A model generated the notes under the pieces. The model ran no database searches, had not been told where the DNA came from, and saw only the letters and a program-made list of their open reading frames with translations. 34,788 nt of DNA from NCBI GenBank assembly GCA_028727785.1, contig JAQYNQ010000012.1, forward strand, positions 1 to 34,788, in the 5' to 3' direction. Below, in pieces: positions 23,851 through 32,235 of this stretch. Source of the DNA: Eubacteriaceae bacterium. Its GTDB lineage: Bacteria > Bacillota > Clostridia > Peptostreptococcales > Anaerovoracaceae. Every line of letters begins with the position of its first letter. The stretch's first letter is position 1. Position numbers and translations under genes: made by a program.

Positions 23851-25310
23851 ATTACAACTCTCGTATAATAAGGAATATTGTCGTAAATCCATTTAGCATG
23901 GTCAATATCCAGTCTTACACAGCCGTGAGAAATATTCAGTCCCAATCTGCTGTCTCTGAAATATTTCTGACTGTCAGTCACATAAGGCACTGAATGATAC
24001 AGATACTCTGATCCTAGGAATGCGCTCCAGTACCAGCATGTATAGTCCTCATCACTGAAATAGTATCCCTTGCTGTGGATATAATAGGACCCTTTTGGTG
24101 TTGGAGTATCGTAGGCACCTGTGGAACATCTGTAATTCTTTCTAAGTTTCCACTCTCCACCGGTCCAATAGTAAATGCCTGTTGAGTTAACCTCTGTATC
24201 TGTAACTATCAGCCAGTTTGTTGCACTGCTTGCATTCTTTGCACGCATCCACATTTTATATGAAGCTCCTCGCAGTTTTCCTGTACTGTCGAAATAGTAC
24301 GGCTTACCGTTTATCCAGTTTGATCCTGTCAGTGCATATCCGTATCGGTAATAGTACTTATATCCTTTTATTGTGTTCCAGCCTGCGCTGATAGGCTTAG
24401 TAGTTGCAGTTTTATTATAACTCCAGTTTCCGTAAACTTTCTTTCCGTTTCTTACATAATACGGTCTTACTTTCACGTAATACTTCTGACACTTTCTAAG
24501 ATCATATAAATGCGCATAGTTGTACTTGCTGCTTACAGTCTTCTTTCTGGATATTGTTCTGAAATCCGAATATTTTGAAGCCCACACTTCATACCCGCTG
24601 CATTTTCTTCTTTCCCAGGTTACTTTCAGCGCACATACCAGACCTTTGACGTCTGTTATTCTGGTTGGCTCAGGTTTAGTGCAGGTAGCCAGTCTCGCTG
24701 ATAACTTGCTGAGGTACTTCTTGTCTCCGTTAAGGACATAAGATTTTACTGCAAAGGAATAGCTTGTTGCCGGTTTAAGGTTTCTGACTGTATAGTAATT
24801 ATGACTGGAACCTTTAACTTCAGCTATACATGTCCAGACTCCGGATTTTATCTGATAAATTCTGTACCCTGAAACGGCTGCAGACCTGGTCCATGTCAAC
24901 TTTAGTCTTTTAGCATATCTTTCCTTCAGTTTCAGACCGGTTACCGTTCTCATTGAAATCTTAAAATTCTTCGTAATATTAAGGCTTTCTTCGTACTCTC
25001 CTAAACCTTTAATTATTACTTTCGCTGTTCCCGGATATTTGTTGTTCCGGTATTCTACTGTAAAGTCATTGTCCTTTTTCAGAACTGTATCCTGTCCGTC
25101 CTTACTTGCAGTGACAGTAACTATAGGTATGCGTTCCACTCCTGAATAGTAGAATGAATCATTTGAGAGTGCTACGGAAAATACAGTTGGGTCCGTTTCT
25201 TCCTGTTCAATATCGTCTGCAATTACATCTTCAGCAAATGCAAATGACGGAATTGCAGCCATAACAAATATTATAAAAAGTAATACAAACAGTTTTTTTC
25301 TTCTACTCAT
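23844..25310 (-). CDS. Secreted L,D-transpeptidase with fibronectin-like and wall-binding modules
   Basis: A 488-residue exported protein. Signal peptide at 1-26 (MSRRKK, hydrophobic core, ending AFA). Next comes an Ig-like module (about 40-118), two Fn3-like modules (about 120-210 and 213-305) and a Tyr/Gly-rich choline-binding-type repeat (about 310-345, 'WINGKPYYFDSTGKL'). The YkuD catalytic domain (about 360-488) carries 'YDTPTPKGSYYIHSKG', the His in 'YLYHSVPY' and the Cys motif 'SHGCVRL' (Cys464). Such enzymes make 3-3 crosslinks or attach proteins to peptidoglycan. It is first in the wall operon, behind a near-consensus promoter. The catalytic domain stands at the very C-terminus, with only VVIC closing it. 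Confidence 0.93.
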   Translation of the reverse strand: MSRRKKLFVLLFIIFVMAAIPSFAFAEDVIADDIEQEETDPTVFSVALSNDSFYYSGVERIPIVTVTASKDGQDTVLKKDNDFTVEYRNNKYPGTAKVIIKGLGEYEESLNITKNFKISMRTVTGLKLKERYAKRLKLTWTRSAAVSGYRIYQIKSGVWTCIAEVKGSSHNYYTVRNLKPATSYSFAVKSYVLNGDKKYLSKLSARLATCTKPEPTRITDVKGLVCALKVTWERRKCSGYEVWASKYSDFRTISRKKTVSSKYNYAHLYDLRKCQKYYVKVRPYYVRNGKKVYGNWSYNKTATTKPISAGWNTIKGYKYYYRYGYALTGSNWINGKPYYFDSTGKLRGASYKMWMRAKNASSATNWLIVTDTEVNSTGIYYWTGGEWKLRKNYRCSTGAYDTPTPKGSYYIHSKGYYFSDEDYTCWYWSAFLGSEYLYHSVPYVTDSQKYFRDSRLGLNISHGCVRLDIDHAKWIYDNIPYYTRVVIC

Positions 25311-25355
25311 TTACTTTCTTCTCCCATACCAATATTAATATTTTCGCTTCTTACT

Positions 25356-25384
25356 ATTATATGTCAAGCTTTGTAAACATTCAA
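25356..25384 (-). promoter_or_regulatory. Sigma-A promoter of the peptidoglycan operon
   Basis: On the minus strand TTGAAT (25384-25379), 17 bases, TATAAT (25361-25356). It lies 46 bases before the L,D-transpeptidase ATG. A TTGACA sequence within the spacer has no good -10 partner. Confidence 0.75.
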
Positions 25385-25405
25385 CCTTAAGCCGTTAAAA
25401 GAAAC

Positions 25406-25444
25406 GAAAAAAAAGGCTGAATCGTAACGTACAATTCAGCCTTT
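25406..25444 (-). terminator. Terminator of the arginine deiminase operon
   Basis: On the minus strand AAAGGCTGAAT (25444-25434) pairs with ATTCAGCCTTT (25422-25412), followed by a long U run (A 25406-25414). A clear strong terminator 26 bases after the arcC stop. Confidence 0.9.
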
Positions 25445-25470
25445 AGTTTAACTGTAAAACTAAATATTTC

Positions 25471-26415
25471 TTATGCGAATGAGATTACTGTTCCTGTCTT
25501 GCCTTCTAGTGCATCAATTGCCTTATCCAGGGAAGTAATGATCGCTTTCTTATTAGGGAATGCTCTTACAAACTTCATTGCAGCTTCAACTTTAGGAAGC
25601 ATGCTTCCAGGAGCAAACTGACCTTCTTCAATATATCTTGCTGCATCAGCAAGATTTAAGTGTTCTAAATCTTCCTGGTTTGGCTTGTTGAAGTTAATAG
25701 CAACTTTTTCTACTTCAGTCAGAATCATAAGAACATCTGCTTCTACCTGTTCTGCAAGAAGTTCAGCAGCGAAGTCCTTATCGATTACAGCAGCAACTCC
25801 TTCTAATGTACCATCCATGTTTTCAACTACCGGAATTCCGCCGCCTCCACATGAGATAACGATTGATGAATCCCATAGTTTCTTAACAGCATCGATTTCT
25901 ACAATCTTTCTAGGAATTGGGGAAGCAACTACTCTTCTCCAGCCTCTTCCAGCGTCTTCCTTCATCTTGTAGCCTTTTTCTTCTTCAAGAGCTCTTGCTT
26001 CTTCTTCTGAATAGAAAGGTCCGATTGGCTTTGTAGGATTTACAAATCCTGGGTCAGTCTTTTCAACAATCATCTGAGTTGCGATTGTAACAACCGGAAT
26101 ATTCTTATCTCTAGCGTTTAGAGCATACTTCAGACCCTGCTGAAGGTGATATCCGATATATCCCTGTGACATAGCGCCACAAACGTCGAATGGCATAGCT
26201 GGAGTAACGTCTTTTGCAGTTTCTGATGCAAGAAGGATTCTACCAACCTGTGGTCCATTTCCGTGTACTAATGCGATTTCATAACCCTGGCAGCTGATGT
26301 CTGCAATGTGTTCGCAAGTCTTCTTTACAACTTCCAGCTGAGCTTCAGCTGTAGGTTCCATCTTGCCTGACTGCAGTGCATTTCCGCCTAGCGCAATTAC
26401 AATTTTCTGTGCCAT
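25471..26415 (-). CDS. arcC: Carbamate kinase
   Basis: A 314-residue amino-acid-kinase-fold enzyme that transfers phosphate from carbamoyl phosphate to ADP, giving ATP, CO2 and ammonia. It is the energy-yielding last step of the arginine deiminase pathway. Seen: 'IVIALGGNALQ', 'ALVHGNGPQVGRI', 'MSQGYIGYHLQQGL', 'RRVVASPIPRKIVE', 'VISCGGGGIPV', 'AVIDKDFAAELLAEQ' and 'GSMLPKVEAAMKFV', all intact. Length is normal. It is third in the argF-arcA-arcC transcript, 47 bases after arcA, with GAGAGGATT as ribosome-binding site and a strong terminator behind it. Confidence 0.97.
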   Translation of the reverse strand: MAQKIVIALGGNALQSGKMEPTAEAQLEVVKKTCEHIADISCQGYEIALVHGNGPQVGRILLASETAKDVTPAMPFDVCGAMSQGYIGYHLQQGLKYALNARDKNIPVVTIATQMIVEKTDPGFVNPTKPIGPFYSEEEARALEEEKGYKMKEDAGRGWRRVVASPIPRKIVEIDAVKKLWDSSIVISCGGGGIPVVENMDGTLEGVAAVIDKDFAAELLAEQVEADVLMILTEVEKVAINFNKPNQEDLEHLNLADAARYIEEGQFAPGSMLPKVEAAMKFVRAFPNKKAIITSLDKAIDALEGKTGTVISFA

Positions 26416-26462
26416 TTTATCTTAATCCTCTCTTAAACAATCATATTATTCGTTAGGCCAAA

Positions 26463-27692
26463 TTATAGGTCGTCTCTGTTAACAGGACATGACATACATC
26501 TTGGGCCTCCTCTGCCTCTTGATAATTCCGCACTTGGAATTGATAATACATTAATTCCCTTCTTATCAAGCAGGTCGTTTGTTACGTAGTTTCTTTCGTA
26601 AGTTACTACTGTTCCCGGTGCAATACATAATGTGTTTGAACCATCATTCCACTGTTCTCTCTGTGCAGCGATAAGATCTCCACCACCACAGCGAATCAGG
26701 TCAACAGCAGGTAAGCCAAGTTCCATTGCAAGAACCTTGTGAAGTTCATCCTTCATGGCATTAAACTTAAGTTGTCCATTGTCACCTAAAGTGATTTCGT
26801 AAACGCCCAGAGGACCTTCAATTTCTGGGTGAATAGTGAACTTGTCATAGTCAACCATTGTGAATACAGTGTCAAGATGCATGAATGCTCTGCACTTAGG
26901 AATGTCAAATACAAGAACTTTCTTGAAGCCAGAGTTCTTCAGCAGATTCTCAGCAAAGCATTCGATACCTGCAAGAGTAGTTCTCTGTGAGTATCCGATA
27001 GCAACCATGTCCTTTGAAAGAACAAGCACGTCACCACCCTCGATTGAGTAGTTTCCGTATACGTCATACCACATTGGAGTATCTTCTAAAGCAAAGTCTC
27101 TGTTATACTTTGTCATATACTTCAGAAGTAAAGCTTCTCTTCTTCTTGCAGGTGTGCTCATGTGGTGAATATTGATTCCGTTACCAACGCAGGCACCTGG
27201 GTCTCTTGTAAAGTACAGGTTAGGCATTGGATCACTTGCAAAGTTTGCATCATCTTCATCGTGTTCAACTACATCGATAAGTGAACGCTTGGAAAGATGT
27301 CTGATTTCATCAGTAAAGATACCTGCAATACAAGCTTCTACAAGAGCTTCTGGTTCCTTTGAAAGCAGATACTCAGTAATCTCTTCCTTACGTGCTTCCG
27401 AGTGAATTGGGCTAAGCTCTACAAATTCCTTTACAAAGTTCTGTCTGATCTTTGCATCTGCAAGAGCTTTTGCAGTTTCAGTCTGGTAGTAGCAAACCTC
27501 TACTCCGTTGTCACGAAGTACTTTAGCAAAGTAATCGTGTTCTTTCTGTGCAACATCTAGATAAGGAATATCATCAAACAATAATCTTTCGAAGTTACCT
27601 GGTGTTAATTTTTCTAATTCTCTTCCCGGTCTGTGTAACAGAACCTTATTTAGTTTTCCGATTTCGGAAAAATTATGAATTCCAGGATACAT
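26463..27692 (-). CDS. arcA: Arginine deiminase
   Basis: A 409-residue enzyme hydrolysing arginine to citrulline and ammonia. The guanidino-modifying motifs are intact: 'NLYFTRDPGACVG', 'IEGGDVLVLSKD', 'RAFMHLDTVFTMVD' (His-x-Asp) and the C-terminal 'GRGGPRCMSCPVNRDDL', where Cys399 is the expected nucleophile. Length is normal for bacterial ADI (about 410). AAGGAGGATT lies just before the ATG. It is second in the operon, 67 bases after argF. The order OTC-ADI-CK differs from the common arcABC order. Confidence 0.97.
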   Translation of the reverse strand: MYPGIHNFSEIGKLNKVLLHRPGRELEKLTPGNFERLLFDDIPYLDVAQKEHDYFAKVLRDNGVEVCYYQTETAKALADAKIRQNFVKEFVELSPIHSEARKEEITEYLLSKEPEALVEACIAGIFTDEIRHLSKRSLIDVVEHDEDDANFASDPMPNLYFTRDPGACVGNGINIHHMSTPARRREALLLKYMTKYNRDFALEDTPMWYDVYGNYSIEGGDVLVLSKDMVAIGYSQRTTLAGIECFAENLLKNSGFKKVLVFDIPKCRAFMHLDTVFTMVDYDKFTIHPEIEGPLGVYEITLGDNGQLKFNAMKDELHKVLAMELGLPAVDLIRCGGGDLIAAQREQWNDGSNTLCIAPGTVVTYERNYVTNDLLDKKGINVLSIPSAELSRGRGGPRCMSCPVNRDDL

Positions 27693-27759
27693 ATAATCCT
27701 CCTTGTTTCGCTTTCTGCGATTGAAATATTTATAGTTTTAGTTAAGTTTTATTTTAACA

Positions 27760-28755
27760 TTAACCGATTGTAGCAACAATAACAGCCTTAATTGTGTGCA
27801 TTCTGTTTTCTGCTTCGTCGAATACAACTGAATTCTTGCTTCTGAATACTTCGTCAGTTACTTCACGGATGTCGAATCCTAATTCTAACTGGCTCTTAGC
27901 CATCTTAGTTTCGAAATCGTGGAATGAAGGTAAGCAGTGCATGAATAAGCAGTCAGGGTTTCCAGTTGAAGCCATTAATTCTTCAGTTACCTTGAATGGA
28001 GTTAACAGTCTAACTCTTTCAGGAATTTCAGCTTCTTCACCCATTGATGCCCAAACGTCAGCGTAGATTACGTCAGCGCCTACGATGCTCTTAGGATCTG
28101 AAGATACTTCGATAGTAGCTCCTGTTTCCTTAGCAACTTCCTGAACCTTTGCGATTACGTCCTGATCTAATTCAGCCATTAGTTCTTCCGGACCATATGC
28201 TACATAGTGCATACCCATCTTTGCACATCCGTACATCCAAGCGTAGCTCATGTTGTTTCTGATGTCTCCGCTGAATACAACCTTAACTTTGTTTAAAGGC
28301 TTAGCGCAGTGTTCTTCAATTGTCATTAGGTCAGCTAAGATCTGAGTTGGGTGGTCAACGTCAGTTAGACCGTTACATACAGGTACTCCTGCGTACTTAG
28401 CCAGTCCTTCTACTACTTCCTGATCGAAGCCTCTGTATTCGATACCATCGTAGAATCTTCCAAGAACCTTTGCAGTGTCTTCCATGGATTCCTTCTTACC
28501 CATCTGTGAGCTTCCTGAATCAAGGAAAGTAACTCCTGCACCTTCGTCCATAGCAGCTACTTCAAAAGCACATCTTGTTCTTGTTGAAGTCTTTTCGAAT
28601 AATAATACGATGTTCTTTCCTTCTAACACTCTGTTGCAGATTCCTGCTCTTTTCTTTGACTTTAAGTCATGAGCAAGGTCAAGCATGTATCTGATTTCTT
28701 CTGGTGTGAAATCCATTAGTGTTAAGAAACTTCTACCTTTTAAATTTACAGCCAT
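27760..28755 (-). CDS. argF: Ornithine carbamoyltransferase (probably catabolic)
   Basis: A 331-residue OTC. Carbamoyl-phosphate loop 'FEKTSTRTRCAFEVAA', 'LDSGSSQMGKKESMEDTAKVL', 'NGLTDVDHPTQILADLMTI' and the ornithine-site 'MHCLPSFHDFET' are all present. In this operon it would run in the catabolic direction (citrulline plus phosphate to ornithine plus carbamoyl phosphate), supplying ArcC, so arcB is an alternative name. Sequence alone cannot separate catabolic from anabolic forms. It is first in the operon, with a perfect AAGGAGGA ribosome-binding site. No biosynthetic arg genes and no arcD antiporter are nearby. Confidence 0.95.
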   Translation of the reverse strand: MAVNLKGRSFLTLMDFTPEEIRYMLDLAHDLKSKKRAGICNRVLEGKNIVLLFEKTSTRTRCAFEVAAMDEGAGVTFLDSGSSQMGKKESMEDTAKVLGRFYDGIEYRGFDQEVVEGLAKYAGVPVCNGLTDVDHPTQILADLMTIEEHCAKPLNKVKVVFSGDIRNNMSYAWMYGCAKMGMHYVAYGPEELMAELDQDVIAKVQEVAKETGATIEVSSDPKSIVGADVIYADVWASMGEEAEIPERVRLLTPFKVTEELMASTGNPDCLFMHCLPSFHDFETKMAKSQLELGFDIREVTDEVFRSKNSVVFDEAENRMHTIKAVIVATIG

Positions 28756-28777
28756 TTTTTTGTCCTCCTTAATTTCT

Positions 28778-28809
28778 GTCTGTTTCTATTAATACTAGTA
28801 TGAACAGAC
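28778..28809. repeat. Inverted repeat in the argF leader
   Basis: GTCTGTT (28778-28784) and AACAGAC (28803-28809) are perfect inverted arms separated by 18 bases containing the palindrome TACTAGTA. The position, 23 bases upstream of the argF start codon, suits an operator or leader hairpin. I found no convincing sigma-A promoter and no classic ArgR box in the gap 28756-28868. Confidence 0.3.
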
Positions 28810-28868
28810 TGGTTTACGTTTACTCCTAGCCTAATTCTACTACACGAAATCAAAAACAAAAGTACCAG

Positions 28869-30359
28869 TTACTTCGTCTTTTCATGTGCCAGTAGTTCTT
28901 CTATGGACTCCCTAAGAATATCCATTCCCAAAGCCAGTCGTTCCAATGGTTCAAAAGAGTAATTCAATCTTAGATAATTTCTCCCTCCGTTTTTTTTAGG
29001 GTAGAAAACATTACCCGGAAGCAGTACAATTCCTTTTCGTCTTGCAACCTGTGCCAATTTCTTGCTATCAACCCCATCGGGTAGTCTGCACCATATATAC
29101 ACACCGCCCTTAGGCTTGTGGTAGTCTATTCCCAGGCTCTTCATCTCATCAAGCTTTCTGCACATGAAATCCCGTTTAATGGAATAGTCTTCCCTAAGCA
29201 GATCCAGCGCAGTGTAGTAGCTTCCGTCCTTCAGATATTTCGCCAGAAGTTTCTGCGGCAGCCAGTCATTGCTGACCATTCTTACAGAAACAAGGGCTCC
29301 AAGATTTTCTATCAAAGCCTTGTCAGCCACTACAAAAGTCAGCGGCACTCCCGGCAGAAATGTGAGCTGGAACGAGTATATGTATATTACGTTATTCAGA
29401 TAGTCATATGCCTTAATCGGCAGGCTTCTGTCTCTGTCATAAACCAGTTCAGACGCAGCATCTTCCTCAACAATGGGTATTCTGTACCGATAGGATACTT
29501 CCAGAATTTTCTTCTTTCTCTTGTCTGTGAGCATGGCTCCTGTAGGATCGTGAAAGCTTGAATTAATGAAGATGAATCTTGGCTGATACTGTACCACCAG
29601 AGATTCAAGCATTTCTACACGCATTCCGTCTTCATCTACAGGCAGGGTAACTATCTTTCCTCCTGCAAGTTCAACTGCTCTGGATACATCCGGTGATACA
29701 GGTTCCTCCATAAGAACATAATCTCCCGGAGTTAAAAGCAGAGTAACTATATAGTCCATGGCCTGGTTAGTTTCCTTAAGAATCTGGATTTCTCCAGAGC
29801 TTACATCTATTCCTTTTGTTGCCAGAAACAGTGACAGCTGCTTGCGAAGCTCTCTGTCGCCCTTAAAAGTACTGTAAAAATAAAGTTCACGATCGTTGGA
29901 GTTCATAATCTTTGCAATATCCTCTGCAACATTTCCAACATTGAAAATGTGCGGGCTTGCGATTCCGCTTCCCATAGATATTGACTTTGCATCACTGGAT
30001 TTTTCATACAGTCTGTCGAATGTTACCTCCATATCCTGAAATTCATTTTTTATCTGTGATGCCCAGTTTACTTTTTTCCCTTTTATTCCATCAAAACTTT
30101 CTACTTTTAAGGTGCCCTCTACAGTGTATCCTTTTCCCTGAGATGAGGTGATGACGCCCTCCGCTTTCAGTTCGTTGTATGCTTTTACAACAGTATTTCT
30201 GTGAACTTCCAGCTGTTCTGCCAGATTTCTTTCTGAAGGAAGCGTGCAGCCTGCAGGAAGAGTTCCACTTAAAATCAGTGTCCTTATTCCCGTTGCAATC
30301 TGCAGGTATATAGGTGTTTTTAAATTGTGATCGATATTTATATTAATTCTCTGTTTCAT
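28869..30359 (-). CDS. MocR-like GntR/aminotransferase-fold regulator lacking the PLP lysine
   Basis: A 496-residue protein: GntR winged helix (about 1-80, 'GTLPAGCTLPSERNLAEQLEVHRNTVVKAYNEL') joined to a fold-type I aminotransferase domain. MocR proteins bind PLP through a lysine in a 'TFSKTL.PGLRLG' motif. Here the matching segment reads 'YSFQLTFLPGVPLTF', so the lysine is Leu332 (codon 29366-29364) and the following Arg is also absent. The domain probably senses a ligand without forming an aldimine, or is non-PLP. I chose the ATG at 30359. The frame extends upstream only to a TTG with no ribosome-binding site. It lies co-directionally upstream of the arginine operon, which it may control. 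Confidence 0.85.
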   Translation of the reverse strand: MKQRININIDHNLKTPIYLQIATGIRTLILSGTLPAGCTLPSERNLAEQLEVHRNTVVKAYNELKAEGVITSSQGKGYTVEGTLKVESFDGIKGKKVNWASQIKNEFQDMEVTFDRLYEKSSDAKSISMGSGIASPHIFNVGNVAEDIAKIMNSNDRELYFYSTFKGDRELRKQLSLFLATKGIDVSSGEIQILKETNQAMDYIVTLLLTPGDYVLMEEPVSPDVSRAVELAGGKIVTLPVDEDGMRVEMLESLVVQYQPRFIFINSSFHDPTGAMLTDKRKKKILEVSYRYRIPIVEEDAASELVYDRDRSLPIKAYDYLNNVIYIYSFQLTFLPGVPLTFVVADKALIENLGALVSVRMVSNDWLPQKLLAKYLKDGSYYTALDLLREDYSIKRDFMCRKLDEMKSLGIDYHKPKGGVYIWCRLPDGVDSKKLAQVARRKGIVLLPGNVFYPKKNGGRNYLRLNYSFEPLERLALGMDILRESIEELLAHEKTK

Positions 30360-30365
30360 AGGTCT

Positions 30366-30374
30366 ATAATACCA
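30366..30374 (-). promoter_or_regulatory. Extended -10 promoter, possibly giving a leaderless MocR mRNA
   Basis: On the minus strand TGGTATTAT is an extended -10 element ending 6 bases before the ATG at 30359. No Shine-Dalgarno sequence lies between, so transcription would begin at or next to the start codon. The -35 region is poor. Confidence 0.4.
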
Positions 30375-30375
30375 C

Positions 30376-30406
30376 AAAAGCCTGCCCAAATATACAGGCA
30401 GGCTTT
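30376..30406 (-). terminator. Terminator of the ECF transporter gene
   Basis: AAAGCCTGCC on the minus strand (30406-30397) pairs with GGCAGGCTTT (30386-30377), followed by a short U run. It stands 22 bases after the ECF gene stop and abuts the MocR promoter. Confidence 0.8.
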
Positions 30407-30427
30407 ACGTATTTAATTAAAAATTAT

Positions 30428-31267
30428 TTATTTGCGATTTGTGCATGCTGAACCGATCGGTTTAACTTTCTGAAGCACAATTCCCACACCTGCAACTATA
30501 ACAGCAGCTACAATTGCTTCAATGACACCATTAAAGCTTATTACTCCTCCAATGATTCCAAGGACCTCGTTAGGGCTGATTCCCAGTGCTTCTGCATAAG
30601 GATCCTTATAGAACAGATAGATGCTGCTCATTACAAGTAAGGTGTTCACAAAAGCCCCCGAAACACCTGCATAAATGAAGGATACAAGTGCAGGTCTGCT
30701 GCTTGAAACAAGTTTTGATAATAGCAGGAATACCACAACAGCAACAATTGCCGCTACTGCTGTTGAAAAGACAACAGATGCAGTTTCACCGCCGACCTTC
30801 ATCATGAATTCATATAATCCTGCGCACAGAAGTACACAAATTATCAGATTCAATAAAAGTGCCCCGAACTTGTTCTTCTTCTGTTCACCTATAAGTTTTC
30901 TAACCAGAATAAAAATGAAATAAGGTATTACTCCGACAAGAATTCTAGGTACAAAGCATATGAATGTACTCTTTAGTATTCCTGACGGTCCGATCATACC
31001 CGAAGCAAGAATAGGTGAAAAAACGAAGGCTGATAAGGATGAAGGCATAACTGTGTTTTTGATAAAGCTTGTTAAACCAAATACAAATCCAAGAAATGCA
31101 CCTTTTTTCGGTCCACAGAACAATGAGCCGATGATTACAGGGATATGAATTATTGTCGCGTTAATTACAACCAGCGGAATATATCCCAGTGGGGTGAATG
31201 CCATGATAACGATAATTGCAGTAAATATACTGGTTAAAACCAGTTCCATTGTTTTTTGATTTCGCAT
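30428..31267 (-). CDS. ECF transporter substrate-specificity (S) component
   Basis: A 279-residue membrane protein with about six to eight hydrophobic segments. The N-terminal 'LVLTSIFTAIIVIMAFTPLGYIPL' and 'ATIIHIPVIIGSLFCGPKKGAFLGFVFGLTSFI' match the ECF S-component pattern, closest in my memory to pantothenate-type (PanT) proteins. The vitamin is not certain. S components need the shared EcfT and EcfA1A2 energising module, which is not in this window. The ATG at 31267 is preserved because GGGAGG lies 6 bases before it. The in-frame ATG at 31291 has no such site. It is monocistronic, with a near-consensus promoter and its own terminator. Confidence 0.85.
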   Translation of the reverse strand: MRNQKTMELVLTSIFTAIIVIMAFTPLGYIPLVVINATIIHIPVIIGSLFCGPKKGAFLGFVFGLTSFIKNTVMPSSLSAFVFSPILASGMIGPSGILKSTFICFVPRILVGVIPYFIFILVRKLIGEQKKNKFGALLLNLIICVLLCAGLYEFMMKVGGETASVVFSTAVAAIVAVVVFLLLSKLVSSSRPALVSFIYAGVSGAFVNTLLVMSSIYLFYKDPYAEALGISPNEVLGIIGGVISFNGVIEAIVAAVIVAGVGIVLQKVKPIGSACTNRK

Positions 31268-31345
31268 GTTTTTCCTCCCGGTAAAAGCCATCTTTCTAAG
31301 TGGTCTTTTCCATATATTAATAGTTTGAATAAAAATTTTCGAGTT

Positions 31346-31374
31346 ATTATATCACGTATAAAGCAAATATTCAA
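31346..31374 (-). promoter_or_regulatory. Sigma-A promoter of the ECF transporter gene
   Basis: On the minus strand TTGAAT (31374-31369), 17 bases, TATAAT (31351-31346) with a TGA extension. The remainder of the gap 31268-31488 is very A+T-rich and must hold the divergent purC promoter (TTTTCA-18-TAAAAT near 31400-31430 is a weak candidate). No purine riboswitch fold was recognised. Confidence 0.75.
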
Positions 31375-31488
31375 AAAATATTCATTTTTTCCAAAAAATA
31401 CTTTTCATACTTATGGGTTATATTGTAAAATTAACTGAATATTTTTGTAAGTTATTTTTTCATAATATTAAAAAAGAGAGGTCTGAAT

Positions 31489-32172
31489 ATGGAAAAAATT
31501 TATGAAGGAAAAACAAAGAACGTGTTTAAACTGGACAACGGTAACGTTTTACTGAAGTTCAAAGACGACTGCACAGGAAAAGACGGTGTTTTCGATCCAG
31601 GTGAAAACAGTGTAGGTCTTACAATTGAAGGTATCGGCAGAGCTAACCTGGAAACTTCAATTCACTTCTTCGATCTGCTTAAGGAAGCAGGAATTAAGAC
31701 TCATTATGTAAGTGCAAATATTGAGGATGCTACTATGGAAGTTCTTCCTGCCAAAGTTTTCGGACATGGTCTGGAAGTAATCTGCCGTTATGTTGCAACA
31801 GGAAGCTTTGTTCGCAGATACGGTGAATACATCGAAGACGGTACAGTTCTTGAAGGCGGATATGTTGAATGTACTTTCAAGAATGACGCTCTGGGCGATC
31901 CTCTTGTTACAGGCGAAGGTCTTGCTGCTCTTGGAATCATGACTCCTGAAATGTTTGCCAGCATGAAGGAACAGACACTGAAGATTACTAAGGTTGTTGC
32001 TGACGATCTTAAGGAGAAAGGCCTTGACCTTTGGGATATCAAATTTGAATTCGGTTACAACAACGATGAAGTTATTCTGATTGATGAAATCGCTTCAGGA
32101 AACATGCGTGTTTACAAAGACGGCAAAATCGTTGAACCTGTTGAATTAACAAAGTTGATTCTGAACAAATAA
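31489..32172 (+). CDS. purC: Phosphoribosylaminoimidazole-succinocarboxamide synthase (SAICAR synthetase)
   Basis: A 227-residue ATP-dependent ligase joining CAIR and aspartate in de novo purine synthesis. Seen: '[13 protein letters not shown]' ATP loop, '[12 protein letters not shown]', '[17 protein letters not shown]' substrate segment, '[13 protein letters not shown]', '[13 protein letters not shown]' and '[15 protein letters not shown]'. Length fits the short bacterial form. Unusually, it stands alone rather than in a pur operon, with its own strong terminator. GAGAGG lies about 7 bases before the ATG. Confidence 0.96.
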   Translation: MEKIYEGKTKNVFKLDNGNVLLKFKDDCTGKDGVFDPGENSVGLTIEGIGRANLETSIHFFDLLKEAGIKTHYVSANIEDATMEVLPAKVFGHGLEVICRYVATGSFVRRYGEYIEDGTVLEGGYVECTFKNDALGDPLVTGEGLAALGIMTPEMFASMKEQTLKITKVVADDLKEKGLDLWDIKFEFGYNNDEVILIDEIASGNMRVYKDGKIVEPVELTKLILNK

Positions 32173-32190
32173 TTATCTTGCATATCACTT

Positions 32191-32223
32191 TGGGGAACTG
32201 CATTATGCAGTTCCCCATTTTTT
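32191..32223 (+). terminator. Intrinsic terminator of purC
   Basis: TGGGGAACTGCAT (32191-32203) pairs perfectly with ATGCAGTTCCCCA (32205-32217), followed by six T. Confidence 0.92.
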
Positions 32224-32235
32224 AATAAAGTATTA

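Noticed and set aside
23851..23892. Longer N-terminus for the SDR reductase
   Set aside because: It would overlap the transpeptidase gene by 49 bases. The ATG at 23850 gives the normal FabG length and a typical stop-start overlap.
31268..31488. Purine riboswitch before purC or a vitamin riboswitch before the ECF gene
   Set aside because: The region is A+T-rich, with no recognisable aptamer core on either strand.
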